From: Vagococcus fluvialis
GTDB taxonomy: Bacteria > Bacillota > Bacilli > Lactobacillales > Vagococcaceae
Reading direction: 5' to 3'
Assembly (NCBI RefSeq): GCF_003337315.1
Contig: NZ_QPJV01000008.1
Coordinates: 55,950 to 119,949 of the forward strand
DNA: 64,000 bases
The stretch's first letter is position 1; each line of letters opens with the position of its first letter. The notes below the pieces were generated by a model. That model made no database searches. It had not been told where the DNA came from and saw only the letters and a program-made list of their open reading frames with translations. The position numbers and the translations under genes are program-made. Positions 55,629 through 64,000 of the stretch are shown here, one piece after another.

Positions 55629-56258
55629 TTATTTTTCTTTTTTTACTGGCTTTTCATAAACAAAATCTGGGTTAATTTGATTATCTAACTTATCAAAAGC
55701 TTCCTGCATTCGACGTTCGACTTCTTCAATACCTTCTTTGTTTAATTTTTTAATATCTGAAATATCAATTGGCTCGCCAAAAGCTAAAGTAACACGTTTT
55801 TTACTCCATAAAGCGCTAAATTTAACTGGCCCTTGATAGACAGCAGGAACAATTTTTACCTTAGCCATCTTAGCGATTACAGCAGCTCCCCCTTTTAAGT
55901 CATCAGAATAACGACTACCACTAGGGAAAACCATGACACTTAAATCAGTATTTTTTAAAGCTTTAACTGGTGTTTTAATGGCACTTGGACCAGGATTATC
56001 ACGGTCTACAGGAAACACATGACATTTTTTTAAGACATAGCCTAAAACTGGGTTTTCAAATAATTCTTTTTTAGCCATAAACGAAAATTTCTTTGGCCAA
56101 GCCCCCATAGCAAAGTACAAAGGTTCATACCAAGTTCTATGTGGTCCAACTAAAACATAGTTTTCTTCAGTTGGTAAATTTTCACGTCCAACGTAACGAG
56201 CGTTTGTATTAATAAAAAAAGTTAAGAAACGTACAACATATAATAAAAATCGATACAT
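55629..56258 (-). CDS. plsC: 1-acyl-sn-glycerol-3-phosphate acyltransferase (PlsC family), HX4E variant
   Basis: Acylates lysophosphatidic acid to phosphatidic acid at the membrane. The 209-residue protein has the LPLAT block order: VGPHRTWYEPLYFA (block I), FPVDRDNPGP and VFPSGSRYSDDLKGG (block III, normally FPEGTRS), then KIVPAVYQG. The usual block I is NHxSxxD; here the catalytic acidic residue is Glu, giving HX4E. AAAGGATC precedes the ATG. Divergent from the tRNA methyltransferase gene; ends at tandem hairpins. Confidence 0.88.
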   Translation of the reverse strand: MYRFLLYVVRFLTFFINTNARYVGRENLPTEENYVLVGPHRTWYEPLYFAMGAWPKKFSFMAKKELFENPVLGYVLKKCHVFPVDRDNPGPSAIKTPVKALKNTDLSVMVFPSGSRYSDDLKGGAAVIAKMAKVKIVPAVYQGPVKFSALWSKKRVTLAFGEPIDISDIKKLNKEGIEEVERRMQEAFDKLDNQINPDFVYEKPVKKEK

Positions 56259-56386
56259 ATCTGTTTGATCCTTTCTGTTAATTCCTTATCAGTATGCCCA
56301 AATTTCCTTCAACATGCAAGTTTTTCTTATTTAATTTAATCTTTTGCATGCTATAATAAAAGTTGCAATTTGAGAGGAAGTTTTTC

Positions 56387-57130
56387 ATGAATGATTTATT
56401 ATTAGAAGGAGAGCGAGTGGACCAACTTGTCTCTCAAGGTGTTCAAATTATCCAAAGCCCTGATGTTTTTTCTTTTTCACTAGACGCTGTCCTTTTAGCA
56501 AACTTTGCTTCGATTCCTAAAAGAGGAACAATCGTAGATTTTTGTTCTGGAAATGGTGCTGTCGCTCTATTTATGTCTCCACGTACTAAAGCTCATATTA
56601 CCGGCATTGAACTTCAAGAAAGATTAGCTGATATGGGAAAAAGAAGTATCGTCTTAAACAATTTAGAAGAACAAGTTGAAATGAAACAACTGGATATTAA
56701 AGATATCTTATCAGAAATTAAAAGTGATTCTGTTGATTTTATTACTTGTAACCCTCCTTATTTTAAGGAACAGCCAAATAGTAAAAAAAATCCTAATCCT
56801 TATTACGCTATTGCTCGTCACGAAATCCATCTACAACTAGATGATGTTTTCCAATCAGCTTCTAAAATTTTAAAAATGAATGGTAAAATTGCCATGGTTC
56901 ACAGACCAGATCGTTTAATTGATATTTTAGATAGTATGAGACGACACAGAATTGCTCCTAAAAGAATTCAATTCATTTACCCAAGAGAAGAAAAGGATGC
57001 TAATACTATTTTAATTGAAGGTATTAAAGATGGTAAAACCGATGGACTAAAAATATTACCACCACTTTATGTTTATGGTGATGATAATCAGTATTTACCA
57101 CAAATTAAGGAAATGCTTCATGGCAACTAG
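56387..57130 (+). CDS. tRNA1(Val) (adenine-N6)-methyltransferase-like (TrmN6/YabB)
   Basis: A 247-residue SAM-dependent N6-adenine methyltransferase. The SAM motif is IVDFCSGNGAVALFM near residue 48 and the catalytic motif is ITCNPPYFKE (NPPY). It opens LLEGERVDQLVSQGVQIIQSPDVFSFS, typical of the YfiC/TrmN6 group that modifies A37 of tRNA-Val. Start 56387 follows GAGAGGAAG; the frame extends eight codons further over the promoter. A TATAAT box lies at 56352. The next gene, a GIY-YIG protein, overlaps it by 11 bases; this pair is conserved in Firmicutes (yabB-yazA). Confidence 0.92.
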   Translation: MNDLLLEGERVDQLVSQGVQIIQSPDVFSFSLDAVLLANFASIPKRGTIVDFCSGNGAVALFMSPRTKAHITGIELQERLADMGKRSIVLNNLEEQVEMKQLDIKDILSEIKSDSVDFITCNPPYFKEQPNSKKNPNPYYAIARHEIHLQLDDVFQSASKILKMNGKIAMVHRPDRLIDILDSMRRHRIAPKRIQFIYPREEKDANTILIEGIKDGKTDGLKILPPLYVYGDDNQYLPQIKEMLHGN

Positions 57131-57398
57131 TAAAGAACACTTCTTTTATGTTTTGCATTGTAAGGATAATACTTATTACGCTGGTTACACAACAGATTTA
57201 AGTCGTAGATTAGAAGAACATAATAGTGGTAACGGAGCTAAGTACACACGTCTTCCTAAAAGACGACCAGCTAAAATGATTTATCATGAGAGCTTTGAAA
57301 CAAGAAGTGAAGCCACAAAAGCAGAGTACGCTTTTAAACAACTAACTAGAAAACAAAAAGATATCTATATTAAAAATAATAAAAACTCCTCTATCTAA
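57120..57398 (+). CDS. GIY-YIG nuclease-like protein (YazA/YhbQ family)
   Basis: A 92-residue single-domain GIY-YIG protein. The motif appears as FYVLHCKDNTYYAGYTTDLSRRLEEHN, with the Arg and the Tyr pair in place, then GAKYTRLPKRRPAKMIYHE and the conserved Glu in ETRSEATKAEYAFK. Its cellular role is not established; a DNA structure-specific nuclease is usually assumed. It overlaps the upstream methyltransferase gene and starts at ATG 57120 after AAGGAA. Confidence 0.92.
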   Translation: MATSKEHFFYVLHCKDNTYYAGYTTDLSRRLEEHNSGNGAKYTRLPKRRPAKMIYHESFETRSEATKAEYAFKQLTRKQKDIYIKNNKNSSI

Positions 57399-57415
57399 CA
57401 TGATAAAGGAGTTTT
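57382..57415. terminator. Bidirectional terminator after the GIY-YIG gene
   Basis: AAAACTCCT..ATC / GAT..AGGAGTTTT hairpin overlapping the 3' end of the gene; the convergent methyltransferase ends 5 bases later. Confidence 0.85.
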
Positions 57416-57419
57416 GTTA

Positions 57420-58160
57420 TTATTTCTTAGCAAAAAATGTTACTAGAGAAGACTCATCATTTTTTTCATAACCTACTGTGTAAGTAATATCCGTAAAACC
57501 AACCTCTGCTAAAATAGCTTTAAATTCCTCAATTCCATACCAATAAAGAGTGAAATGAGATAATTCTGTTTCTGTTACAATCCCTTGTTCAACTAACTCA
57601 TAGCGGTGAATGTAGGAAACTTTCTGTTCAAACCAATCCATACCTCTAGCAGTACTTGTAAATAAAACCCCTGAATCATCAGATAAGAGAAATTCACTAG
57701 CACTAACTTCTGCTTCTTTAAACCAAACAGGTAATTCAATATCTAGCATTAACAGTCCCTTATCAGATAAGTGATTTAAAAATGATTTCAAAACATCCTT
57801 AATCATAAATTTAGGTAATAGACAAAAACTACCTGTTGGCATCATGATTGCCTCATATCTAGTTTCAATCTCTAATTTAGTTAAATCACCTTGAAAGACA
57901 TTTCCTGTAACTTGATGTTCATTCATATTCATACGGCATTGTACTAACATTTCTTCTGATAAATCAATACCTTCCATTGTTAATCCCTTTTGAATAAAAG
58001 GTATTAACATTCTCCCTGTTCCAACTCCTGCCTCTAAAATCGGACCTGTAACATTTTTTAATTTTTCATAGTAGTACTCAATATCCCCATCTAATGATTT
58101 TCCTACTGGTTTTGTTATTTCATATACTTTTGTACTTAACTTTCCATACTCAACAAACAT
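57420..58160 (-). CDS. Class I SAM-dependent methyltransferase, substrate unknown
   Basis: A 246-residue small-molecule-type methyltransferase. The SAM-binding strand is GPILEAGVGTGRMLIPF (residues 38-54), followed by MEGIDLSEEML (acidic loop) and a third motif YEAIMMPTGSFCLLP where many members have a D/N-x-F. The C-terminal lid (ELSHFTLYWYGIEEFKAILAEVGF) is typical of the Ubi/Cypemycin-like group. AAAGGAGG lies before the ATG. No neighbour points to a substrate. Confidence 0.8.
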   Translation of the reverse strand: MFVEYGKLSTKVYEITKPVGKSLDGDIEYYYEKLKNVTGPILEAGVGTGRMLIPFIQKGLTMEGIDLSEEMLVQCRMNMNEHQVTGNVFQGDLTKLEIETRYEAIMMPTGSFCLLPKFMIKDVLKSFLNHLSDKGLLMLDIELPVWFKEAEVSASEFLLSDDSGVLFTSTARGMDWFEQKVSYIHRYELVEQGIVTETELSHFTLYWYGIEEFKAILAEVGFTDITYTVGYEKNDESSLVTFFAKK

Positions 58161-58212
58161 TAAATAACCTCCTTTTTTAACTATTTTAATTTTAACATAA
58201 AAAATAAACTAA

Positions 58213-58238
58213 AAGTATGAGTCTTCTAACTCACACTT
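58213..58238 (-). terminator. Terminator after the YitT gene
   Basis: AAGTATGAGT / ACTCACACTT stem (one mismatch) and a T-rich run on the minus strand; the stop codon of YitT is 14 bases before it. Confidence 0.65.
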
Positions 58239-58251
58239 CTAGCTTATTTTA

Positions 58252-59136
58252 CTAATCTAAGGGTTCATAAAAGTTCCCCATAATTTTTACATTATCTGAA
58301 ATACTAACAAAGGCTTTTGGATCTGAATCCCTCATAGCAATTTGTAATAAAGGAATCTGGTCACGTGTGATAATCGTAATGAGAACTGTCTGCTTTTCAT
58401 GGCTAAAAGCACCTTCTGCATTGTTTAAAATAGTAATCCCTCGACGAATTCTTCGCTGAACTTGTTCAATAACAGCATCAGGTTTTGTCGTAATAATCAT
58501 AATTTCCATTTTCTTTTGCTTGGTAAAAACAACATCAACGACTTTCCCGTTTACAAAAATCGAAAACGCACTGTAGAACGCATAAGGCCAGCCAAAAAGA
58601 AATCCTGAAGTCAAAATAATACAAGCATTAATAATAATATTTAATGAGCCCACATTTTTTCCTGTCATTTTACGAATAGTGACACTAACAATATCTAATC
58701 CACCAGAAGACAAACCACTCTTTAAGGCTAAGCCAACACCTAGTCCACAAACTGCTCCACCAAAAATCGCACAAATAATTGGATCAGTTGAAAGAGCAGT
58801 CACTGGAATAATCTGAATAAATAGTGACGTCATAAAAACTGAAATCATTGTAAAAATCGTGAATTTCTTACTAATTTTATACCAAGCCAAGATAAAAAGT
58901 GGGACATTAAGCATATAAAGGACAACAGACATTGGTAGTTCCACGCCTGTTATATTTTCAGTTAATGTCACAACAATTTGTCCCAGTCCTGTTACACCAC
59001 TTGCGTAAATATGTCCTGGTCGCCAAAACATATTTAAGGCAATTGCTTGTAGTATACCGTTTATTACTGCCATTGAAACTTTTTCCATATGTTGCTTATT
59101 TATGAGTATATCTCTGAGGTCTTCTAGCTTTTCCAT
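58252..59136 (-). CDS. YitT family membrane protein (DUF161 + DUF2179)
   Basis: A 294-residue protein with five or six helices in residues 20-200 (two DUF161 repeats, with LSSGGLDIVSVTIRKMTGKNVG as the conserved loop) and a cytoplasmic DUF2179 domain (IMIITTKPDAVIEQVQRRIRRGIT...TVLITIITRDQIPLL in outline). Function is unknown in spite of wide occurrence in Firmicutes. It sits 51 bases downstream of aspS on the same strand. An AAGGAAA site precedes the ATG. Confidence 0.88.
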   Translation of the reverse strand: MEKLEDLRDILINKQHMEKVSMAVINGILQAIALNMFWRPGHIYASGVTGLGQIVVTLTENITGVELPMSVVLYMLNVPLFILAWYKISKKFTIFTMISVFMTSLFIQIIPVTALSTDPIICAIFGGAVCGLGVGLALKSGLSSGGLDIVSVTIRKMTGKNVGSLNIIINACIILTSGFLFGWPYAFYSAFSIFVNGKVVDVVFTKQKKMEIMIITTKPDAVIEQVQRRIRRGITILNNAEGAFSHEKQTVLITIITRDQIPLLQIAMRDSDPKAFVSISDNVKIMGNFYEPLD

Positions 59137-59187
59137 TTTCCTTATATAACTCCTTCACGTGAGTAAAAATCGTGAAAACTTCTCCTT

Positions 59188-60951
59188 TTATTTTTCGTCA
59201 AATTTAATTGATAAACGTAATTCATCTAATTGTTCTTTTGAAACTGTTCCTGGCGCATCTGTCATTAAGTCAATTGCTTTATTGTTTTTAGGGAAAGCAA
59301 TCACGTCACGAATATTATCTTTCTTCGCTAATAACATAATTAATCGATCTAATCCTAAAGCAATTCCTCCATGTGGTGGGAATCCGTATTCTAAAGCATC
59401 TAATAAGAAGCCAAATTGTTCTTGAGCTGATTCTTTTGTAAATCCTAAAGCTTTAAACATATCTTCTTGCACGTCACGTTGGTAAATTCTAAGTGAACCC
59501 CCACCTAATTCGTAACCATTTAGGACAACATCATATGCTTCAGCGTAAACTTTTTCAGGTGATGTTTTTAATAATTCAACATCACTTGCTTTTGGCATTG
59601 TAAATGGGTGGTGAGCTGCAGCATAACGTCCTGCTTCTTCGTCATACTCTAATAATGGCCAATCAACAACCCATAGGAAGTTAAATTTATCTTCGTCAAT
59701 TAAGTTTAATTCTTTCGCTAATCTGTTACGTAAAGCACCTAACGCAGCTGCTACGACTTCTTTTTTATCGGCCACAAACATTAATAAGTCACCAACTTCA
59801 GCATCAGTTGCTGATTTAATAGCTTCTTCATGGTCTGTTAAGAATTTGGCAATTGGGCCTTTCAAGCCATCTTCTTCAACTTTAACCCAAGCTAAACCTT
59901 TAGCACCAAATTGGGCTAACCACTCACCTAATTTATCCATGTCTTTTCTTGAATAATTAGCTGCAGCTCCTTTTGCGTTTATTGCTTTAACTGCTCCACC
60001 AGCTTCAAGTGCTGATTTAAAGACTTTAAATTCAACGTCCTTAATAGCATCTTTCATCTCAATTAATTCCATCTCAAAACGAGTATCAGGTTTATCTACA
60101 CCATAACGACTCATAGCATCATCGTAAGTCATACGAGGGAATGGTAAAACAATTTCTTGTCCCATAACATCTTTCATAACTTTTGCTAACATATTTTCTG
60201 TGTAAGTTTGAATTTCTTCAGCAGTTAAGAAACTTGTCTCAATATCCACTTGTGTAAATTCTGGCTGACGGTCTCCACGTAAATCTTCATCTCGGAAACA
60301 ACGAACGATTTGGTAATATTTATCAATTCCAGCACCCATTAATAACTGTTTAGTTGTTTGTGGTGACTGTGGTAGCGCATAGAAATGGCCTTCGTGAACA
60401 CGAGAAGGCACTAAATAGTCTCTTGCTCCTTCTGGTGTTGATTTATTTAAATAAGGTGTTTCAACATCAATAAAGCCACTGTCATTTAAAAAGTTACGAA
60501 TCACTTGGCTTGTTTGATGACGTAATTTTAGTGTGTTAAACATCTCCGGACGGCGAATGTCCATAAAACGATATTTCATACGTGTGTCTTCATTAACGTT
60601 ATCATCCCCAATAACAAATGGCGGTGTTTTGGCTTCATTGTAAATGACAACATCACTAGCAATAATCTCCACTTCACCTGTCTTCATATTTGGGTTAACA
60701 GCACCCTCACGTTTAACGACTTTTCCTGTTACGCCAATAACAAATTCGCTACGACATTTGTCTCCAATTTCTAAAGCTTCTTTTGAAGTTTCTGGATTAA
60801 ATACGATTTGAACGATGCCTTCTCTATCTCTTAAATCGATAAAGATTAAACCACCTAAATCACGACGTTTTTGAACCCACCCTTTAACGGTTACTTCTTG
60901 ATCTAAAAAGTCACTTGTAATTAAGCCACAGTACGTTGTTCTGTTGTTCAT
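59188..60951 (-). CDS. aspS: Aspartyl-tRNA synthetase
   Basis: Charges tRNA-Asp with aspartate. The 587-residue protein is the bacterial form: an OB-fold anticodon domain at the start ([26 protein letters not shown]), class II motif 2 ([20 protein letters not shown]), the bacterial GAD insertion (about 300-410) and motif 3 (GLDRLIMLL) near the end. AAAGGAG lies before the ATG. Its leader is a T-box with a GAC specifier, so expression rises when tRNA-Asp is uncharged. In many relatives hisS precedes aspS; here it does not. Confidence 0.97.
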   Translation of the reverse strand: MNNRTTYCGLITSDFLDQEVTVKGWVQKRRDLGGLIFIDLRDREGIVQIVFNPETSKEALEIGDKCRSEFVIGVTGKVVKREGAVNPNMKTGEVEIIASDVVIYNEAKTPPFVIGDDNVNEDTRMKYRFMDIRRPEMFNTLKLRHQTSQVIRNFLNDSGFIDVETPYLNKSTPEGARDYLVPSRVHEGHFYALPQSPQTTKQLLMGAGIDKYYQIVRCFRDEDLRGDRQPEFTQVDIETSFLTAEEIQTYTENMLAKVMKDVMGQEIVLPFPRMTYDDAMSRYGVDKPDTRFEMELIEMKDAIKDVEFKVFKSALEAGGAVKAINAKGAAANYSRKDMDKLGEWLAQFGAKGLAWVKVEEDGLKGPIAKFLTDHEEAIKSATDAEVGDLLMFVADKKEVVAAALGALRNRLAKELNLIDEDKFNFLWVVDWPLLEYDEEAGRYAAAHHPFTMPKASDVELLKTSPEKVYAEAYDVVLNGYELGGGSLRIYQRDVQEDMFKALGFTKESAQEQFGFLLDALEYGFPPHGGIALGLDRLIMLLAKKDNIRDVIAFPKNNKAIDLMTDAPGTVSKEQLDELRLSIKFDEK

Positions 60952-60983
60952 CTAAATAATTCTCCTTTAAAATTTATTGTAAT

Positions 60984-61200
60984 AAAAAAGTCCTTGCTAA
61001 AATAAAGCAAGGACGAATGATTTCACACGTGGTACCACCTAAATTTAAGAAAGTCATCATTACTTTCTCTTCTCTAACGATTAACGCTCGTAACGGAGTG
61101 ATTTTTAGTCACTCATCTCCAGAGTGTCTTTGCTTTTTTTAGACTAATTTCACCAAGTTTAATCTTCTCTAATAGGTTAAAAAGCTTTTTCTCTTTCATA
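60984..61200 (-). promoter_or_regulatory. T-box leader controlling aspS, specifier GAC (Asp)
   Basis: On the minus strand: stem I apical pattern AGAGA...CTTGGTGAAA, specifier GAC at 61128-61126 in the context AAAGACACTCTGGAG, T-box AGGTGGTACCACG at 61040-61028 and a terminator GTCCTTGC...GCAAGGAC with T6 at 61014-60984. Uncharged tRNA-Asp should favour the antiterminator. The rest of the 388-base gap holds the amidase promoter (TATAAT at 61293). Confidence 0.93.
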
Positions 61201-61338
61201 GACATTATAACTAAAAATTACTAGATATCTTATTAAATGTCAAGAGCTTTACAGAGAAAACATCTTAACTACTTTTATTCATTTTTTTTTGCTATAATTA
61301 TTTGTACTAAAAATATTAATACAATGGAGTATGTAATC

Positions 61339-62640
61339 ATGAGAAATTCCAATAATAGTAAAAATATGATTAAACTTTTTTTGATTAACCTGTTAATTGT
61401 TGGTGTTGTTTTAGCAGGCTTTTATTTTATGCGTGGCACGAATCAAATTGTAGAAGTCCAAACGATGGCTCTAAACGTTCACAAAGAGGCTGGTGCTAAC
61501 TCTAAAGTTATTACTCAAGTCCACCGAGAAGATAAGATCACCATTAAAGAGAAAAAATCAGGCTGGTACAAAATCCAGACACCCGACAAAGTAGAAGGCT
61601 GGGTAGCTGATTGGCTAATTTTTGATGGCACTTCTAGTCCCTATACTTACCTCCCTGCAATTATTAAAGAACGTAATACAGAATTAAAAGAATCTAACAA
61701 CGCTGATAGTAAAACTTTAGATAAACTAAAAAGAAAAGAAAAAGTATTCGTTACTTTAGAATTAAACGGCTGGAGTCGAATCTATGTTGATGATACTTAT
61801 GGCTGGGTACCTTCTAGCTCTTTAACGATTCAAAAAAAACATCAACCAAAATTTGATGTTAATGATTCACTGCAAATCACTTTAAACAAAGCACCTCTTT
61901 ACGAAAAAATGAGTGAAACAAGTAAAGAAAAAGAAACCCTAAGTTATGCTGATAAAGTAGTTGTCACAAGTATTGAGGATAACTACTGGTATCAAGTTAA
62001 AACTGATAAAGGTGAAACAGGTTACTTAAGAAGTTGGGAAGTTACTAATAATGCTCTACACAAAAAAGATAAGCGTCCGGCTGAACCTAAATCTGAATAC
62101 ACCATTATGCTAGACCCAGGACACGGTGGCGAAGATCCTGGTGCTGAAACAAATGATGGAAAAGTATTAGAAAAAACACTGACTCTACAAACAGCGGAAG
62201 TCGTAAAAGCTAAACTTGAAAGTAATGGCTACAATGTTTTAATGACAAGGTCTGGAGATGAGTTTGTAACTCTATCAAGAATTGCTAAGAAGAGTAACGA
62301 AAGTAAAGCTGATGCATTTGTTAGTTTCCACTATGATTCTTCTGGAAATGCCAATGAAGGCTCTGGAACAACAACTTTCTATCGACACGACTCAGGTAGA
62401 CCACTTGCTCAAGCTGTTAATGACGAAATCGCAAGTATCTTACCACTTGAAAACAGAGGGTTCGCTAAGCAAGATTATCAAGTCTTGAGAGAAAATGAAC
62501 GACCTGCTATTTTACTTGAACTAGGTTATATTAATAACGATATTGATGCTGGTTATGCTCAAAGCGATAAGTATCATAAAAAAGTTAGCGAAGCTGTTAC
62601 AAATGGTTTAAATACCTATCTAGATGATTTAAAAGAATAA
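61339..62640 (+). CDS. N-acetylmuramoyl-L-alanine amidase with three SH3b domains
   Basis: Cell-wall hydrolase cutting the MurNAc-L-Ala bond. The 433-residue protein has an N-terminal membrane anchor (residues 10-30, IKLFLINLLIVGVVLAGFYFM-like), then three bacterial SH3 repeats ending GWVADWL, GWVPSS and GYLRSW, and an Amidase_3 domain from about 255: MLDPGHGGEDPGAET, the Glu of EKTLTLQTAE, FVSFHYDSS and the final Glu in ILLELGYINND. These are the zinc and catalytic residues. Start 61339 follows GGAG; upstream ATG codons are possible (61324). Likely acts in cell separation or wall turnover. Confidence 0.92.
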   Translation: MRNSNNSKNMIKLFLINLLIVGVVLAGFYFMRGTNQIVEVQTMALNVHKEAGANSKVITQVHREDKITIKEKKSGWYKIQTPDKVEGWVADWLIFDGTSSPYTYLPAIIKERNTELKESNNADSKTLDKLKRKEKVFVTLELNGWSRIYVDDTYGWVPSSSLTIQKKHQPKFDVNDSLQITLNKAPLYEKMSETSKEKETLSYADKVVVTSIEDNYWYQVKTDKGETGYLRSWEVTNNALHKKDKRPAEPKSEYTIMLDPGHGGEDPGAETNDGKVLEKTLTLQTAEVVKAKLESNGYNVLMTRSGDEFVTLSRIAKKSNESKADAFVSFHYDSSGNANEGSGTTTFYRHDSGRPLAQAVNDEIASILPLENRGFAKQDYQVLRENERPAILLELGYINNDIDAGYAQSDKYHKKVSEAVTNGLNTYLDDLKE

Positions 62641-62690
62641 AAAATCTAGAGCCTTAAGAAAATAATTTCTTAGGTGCTCTAGATTTTTTT
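62639..62690. terminator. Bidirectional terminator after the amidase gene
   Basis: AAAATCTAGAGC and CTTAAGAAA arms pair with TTTCTTAG and GCTCTAGATTTT, T7 at the end. Confidence 0.85.
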
Positions 62691-62698
62691 ATTGTATC

Positions 62699-63791
62699 TT
62701 ATAAACTTTCTTTTTCAGCTTTTCTTTTTTTAACAAGAAATAAACCTACTAGTCCTGACATCATCATACCGTATAATGCCATTAATCTATTTTCTTTTTC
62801 ACCAGTTTCTGGTAAATTAGCTGCATTTGTTGTATTTGTTTTAGTTACACTAGTTAAAATAGGAGCTGTTGGGTCAACAACTTTTCCATTTACTGCTACT
62901 AATTGTCCCATAGCATTTTTTAAAGCTGCTGTACTTGAGTCAACTTCAACTTGCGTAATATTAGTCATCATACGAACTTCAGTCGCTGCCAATAACTCTT
63001 CTGAGTTAGCTAAAGCTGCTGCAAAAATAGCCCAAGAATCTTTTGTATAATTTGCCTCTACAAGAGTTTTAGCTTCTGCAATCGTATTAGATAAATTAGC
63101 AGTATTTAAAATAAGAGTTGGGTTAATGATATGATCACGGAATCTAGCCATAATTTCGTTAACAGCTTCGATTGTTGTGGCATTATAAATATCATACCAT
63201 AATGACATGTATTCATCATCTGTCAATTTACCTTTTTCATACGCCGCCTCTATTTCTTCAAAAGCATTATATTTCGCTTCTAAAAACTCTTCATCAAAAT
63301 TAATATTGGCCATAATAGAGTTTACTTCTTCTACTGATTTTGCTCCATCAATCGCTACCATTAAGCGGTCATATTCAGCTTTGTTAAACATTCCACGTTC
63401 ATACATGTCTTTCACATCTGCTTTAGCATCCTCTTTATATGTCGTCAATTCATATTGAACAGAATTTAGTACTTCATAAACAGCATCCACATTTTCGGCC
63501 AAGTCAATAGCTACTATCAATCTAGTATGTTCTTCAGGAGTAATTTTCTTACTTTCAAGTAAGTCATCTACCTAACCTTTTGCCCATTCTTTTACATCTT
63601 CTAATTCATCAACTTCCTCAGGATTTGTTTCTCTTTCAGTTTCGTTCTCAGTACCTTCTTCTTCTTTTTCTTCTAATACCACTATTCGTGAGTACCTACT
63701 TCACTAACTACTTCAGCAGCTGAGATTAATGGTGCTCCAAAAGAACCTGCCAAAATAACTAATAATGCTGTTGATAATTTCGCTTTTTCAT
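62699..63791 (-). pseudogene. Broken LPXTG-anchored surface protein gene
   Basis: The reading starts at ATG 63791 after AGGAGAG but is out of frame at once: one A seems lost from the A-run after ATG, and the next frame gives a signal peptide (KAKLSTALLVILAGSFGAP). That frame ends at TAG 63684-63682; the acidic body then lies in another frame, which itself has a TAG at 63574-63572. Only the last 273 codons (from about 63520) are open. They encode about three helical repeats of the GA-module type (EYDRLMVAIDGAKSVEEVNSIM), a FIVAR-like domain, and a sortase signal LPETG with a hydrophobic helix and KKRK tail. Sequencing error in the A-run is possible; three separate lesions argue for real decay. 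Confidence 0.75.
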
Positions 63792-63815
63792 TTTACACTC
63801 TCCTATTATTTTCCG

Positions 63816-63829
63816 ATTAAACGTTTACA
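63816..63829. promoter_or_regulatory. Candidate cre site before the surface-protein gene
   Basis: Minus strand TGTAAACGTTTAAT, close to the cre consensus TGNAAACGNTTNCA but lacking the final CA pattern. About 25-38 bases before the ATG. The rest of 63830-64000 is A/T-rich with no gene seen. Confidence 0.3.
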
Positions 63830-64000
63830 TATATAAAGTTACCATTAAACGAATAAAAAATAAACACAAACATCAACAATATTCACAATTACATTTATTT
63901 TTTATGGTTGTATAATTTTTGATGTGGATGAAGAAATTCATTCGCATCTATTTTTTTACAAAATAATAGAAACATACGAACTTTCCCGTTAAAATTAAAG

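Overview
This is an AT-rich Gram-positive chromosome segment, most likely from Lactobacillales (Enterococcaceae). Vagococcus is my best guess; the genus cannot be proved from sequence alone. The signs are Bacillus-like core synteny (relQ/CYTH/spxH; ydiF-like ABC-F, rex, CPBP protease, groESL), an RNase J2 with a degraded metal site, CoiA, AdhE, an LPXTG surface protein, strong AGGAGG-type ribosome sites, a CIRCE operator and a tRNA-Asp T-box. No rRNA, tRNA, CRISPR array, insertion sequence or prophage was seen.

Layout. 1-9.9 kb: stress and housekeeping genes (partial relQ, CYTH protein, spxH, pepF, coiA, queG, ABC-F, rex, CPBP protease). 9.9-12 kb: CIRCE-controlled groES-groEL. 12-14 kb: a MerR regulator with a Nudix-GNAT fusion and a nucleotidyltransferase-like protein. 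14-16 kb: small membrane proteins, Dps and a DJ-1/PfpI protein behind a possible SOS box. 16-19 kb: a DUF368 transporter and a small operon of membrane protein, Nudix and S41 peptidase. 19-22.6 kb: an AraC-type response regulator divergent from adhE.

22.7-33 kb is the most distinctive part. A minus-strand operon (thiolase, CoA-transferase A and B, 3-hydroxybutyrate dehydrogenase, GntP permease) lies divergent from a LysR gene and a plus-strand operon (MaoC-type hydratase, FabV/Ter enoyl-CoA reductase, one-chain CoA-transferase). A second paralogous LysR gene follows, then a short pantothenate-kinase-like gene. Together these encode every step needed to oxidise 3-hydroxybutyrate to acetyl-CoA and to reduce it to butyrate, with one NADH made and one used. 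I propose a redox-balanced 3-hydroxybutyrate dismutation or butyrate pathway that needs no acyl-CoA dehydrogenase or ETF.

33-64 kb: NrnA and the DRTGG/CBS protein, an MFS exporter, asd-dapA-rnjB, an ECF S component, an ABC exporter, a large sbcD-sbcC-SNF2 group, a TetR-controlled ABC-2 exporter with twin palindromic operators, plsC, a tRNA methyltransferase with a GIY-YIG protein, a methyltransferase, YitT, T-box-controlled aspS, an SH3b amidase and a decayed LPXTG surface-protein gene. Many convergent gene pairs share bidirectional hairpin terminators, several built on one recurring TGTGAC/GTCACA core.
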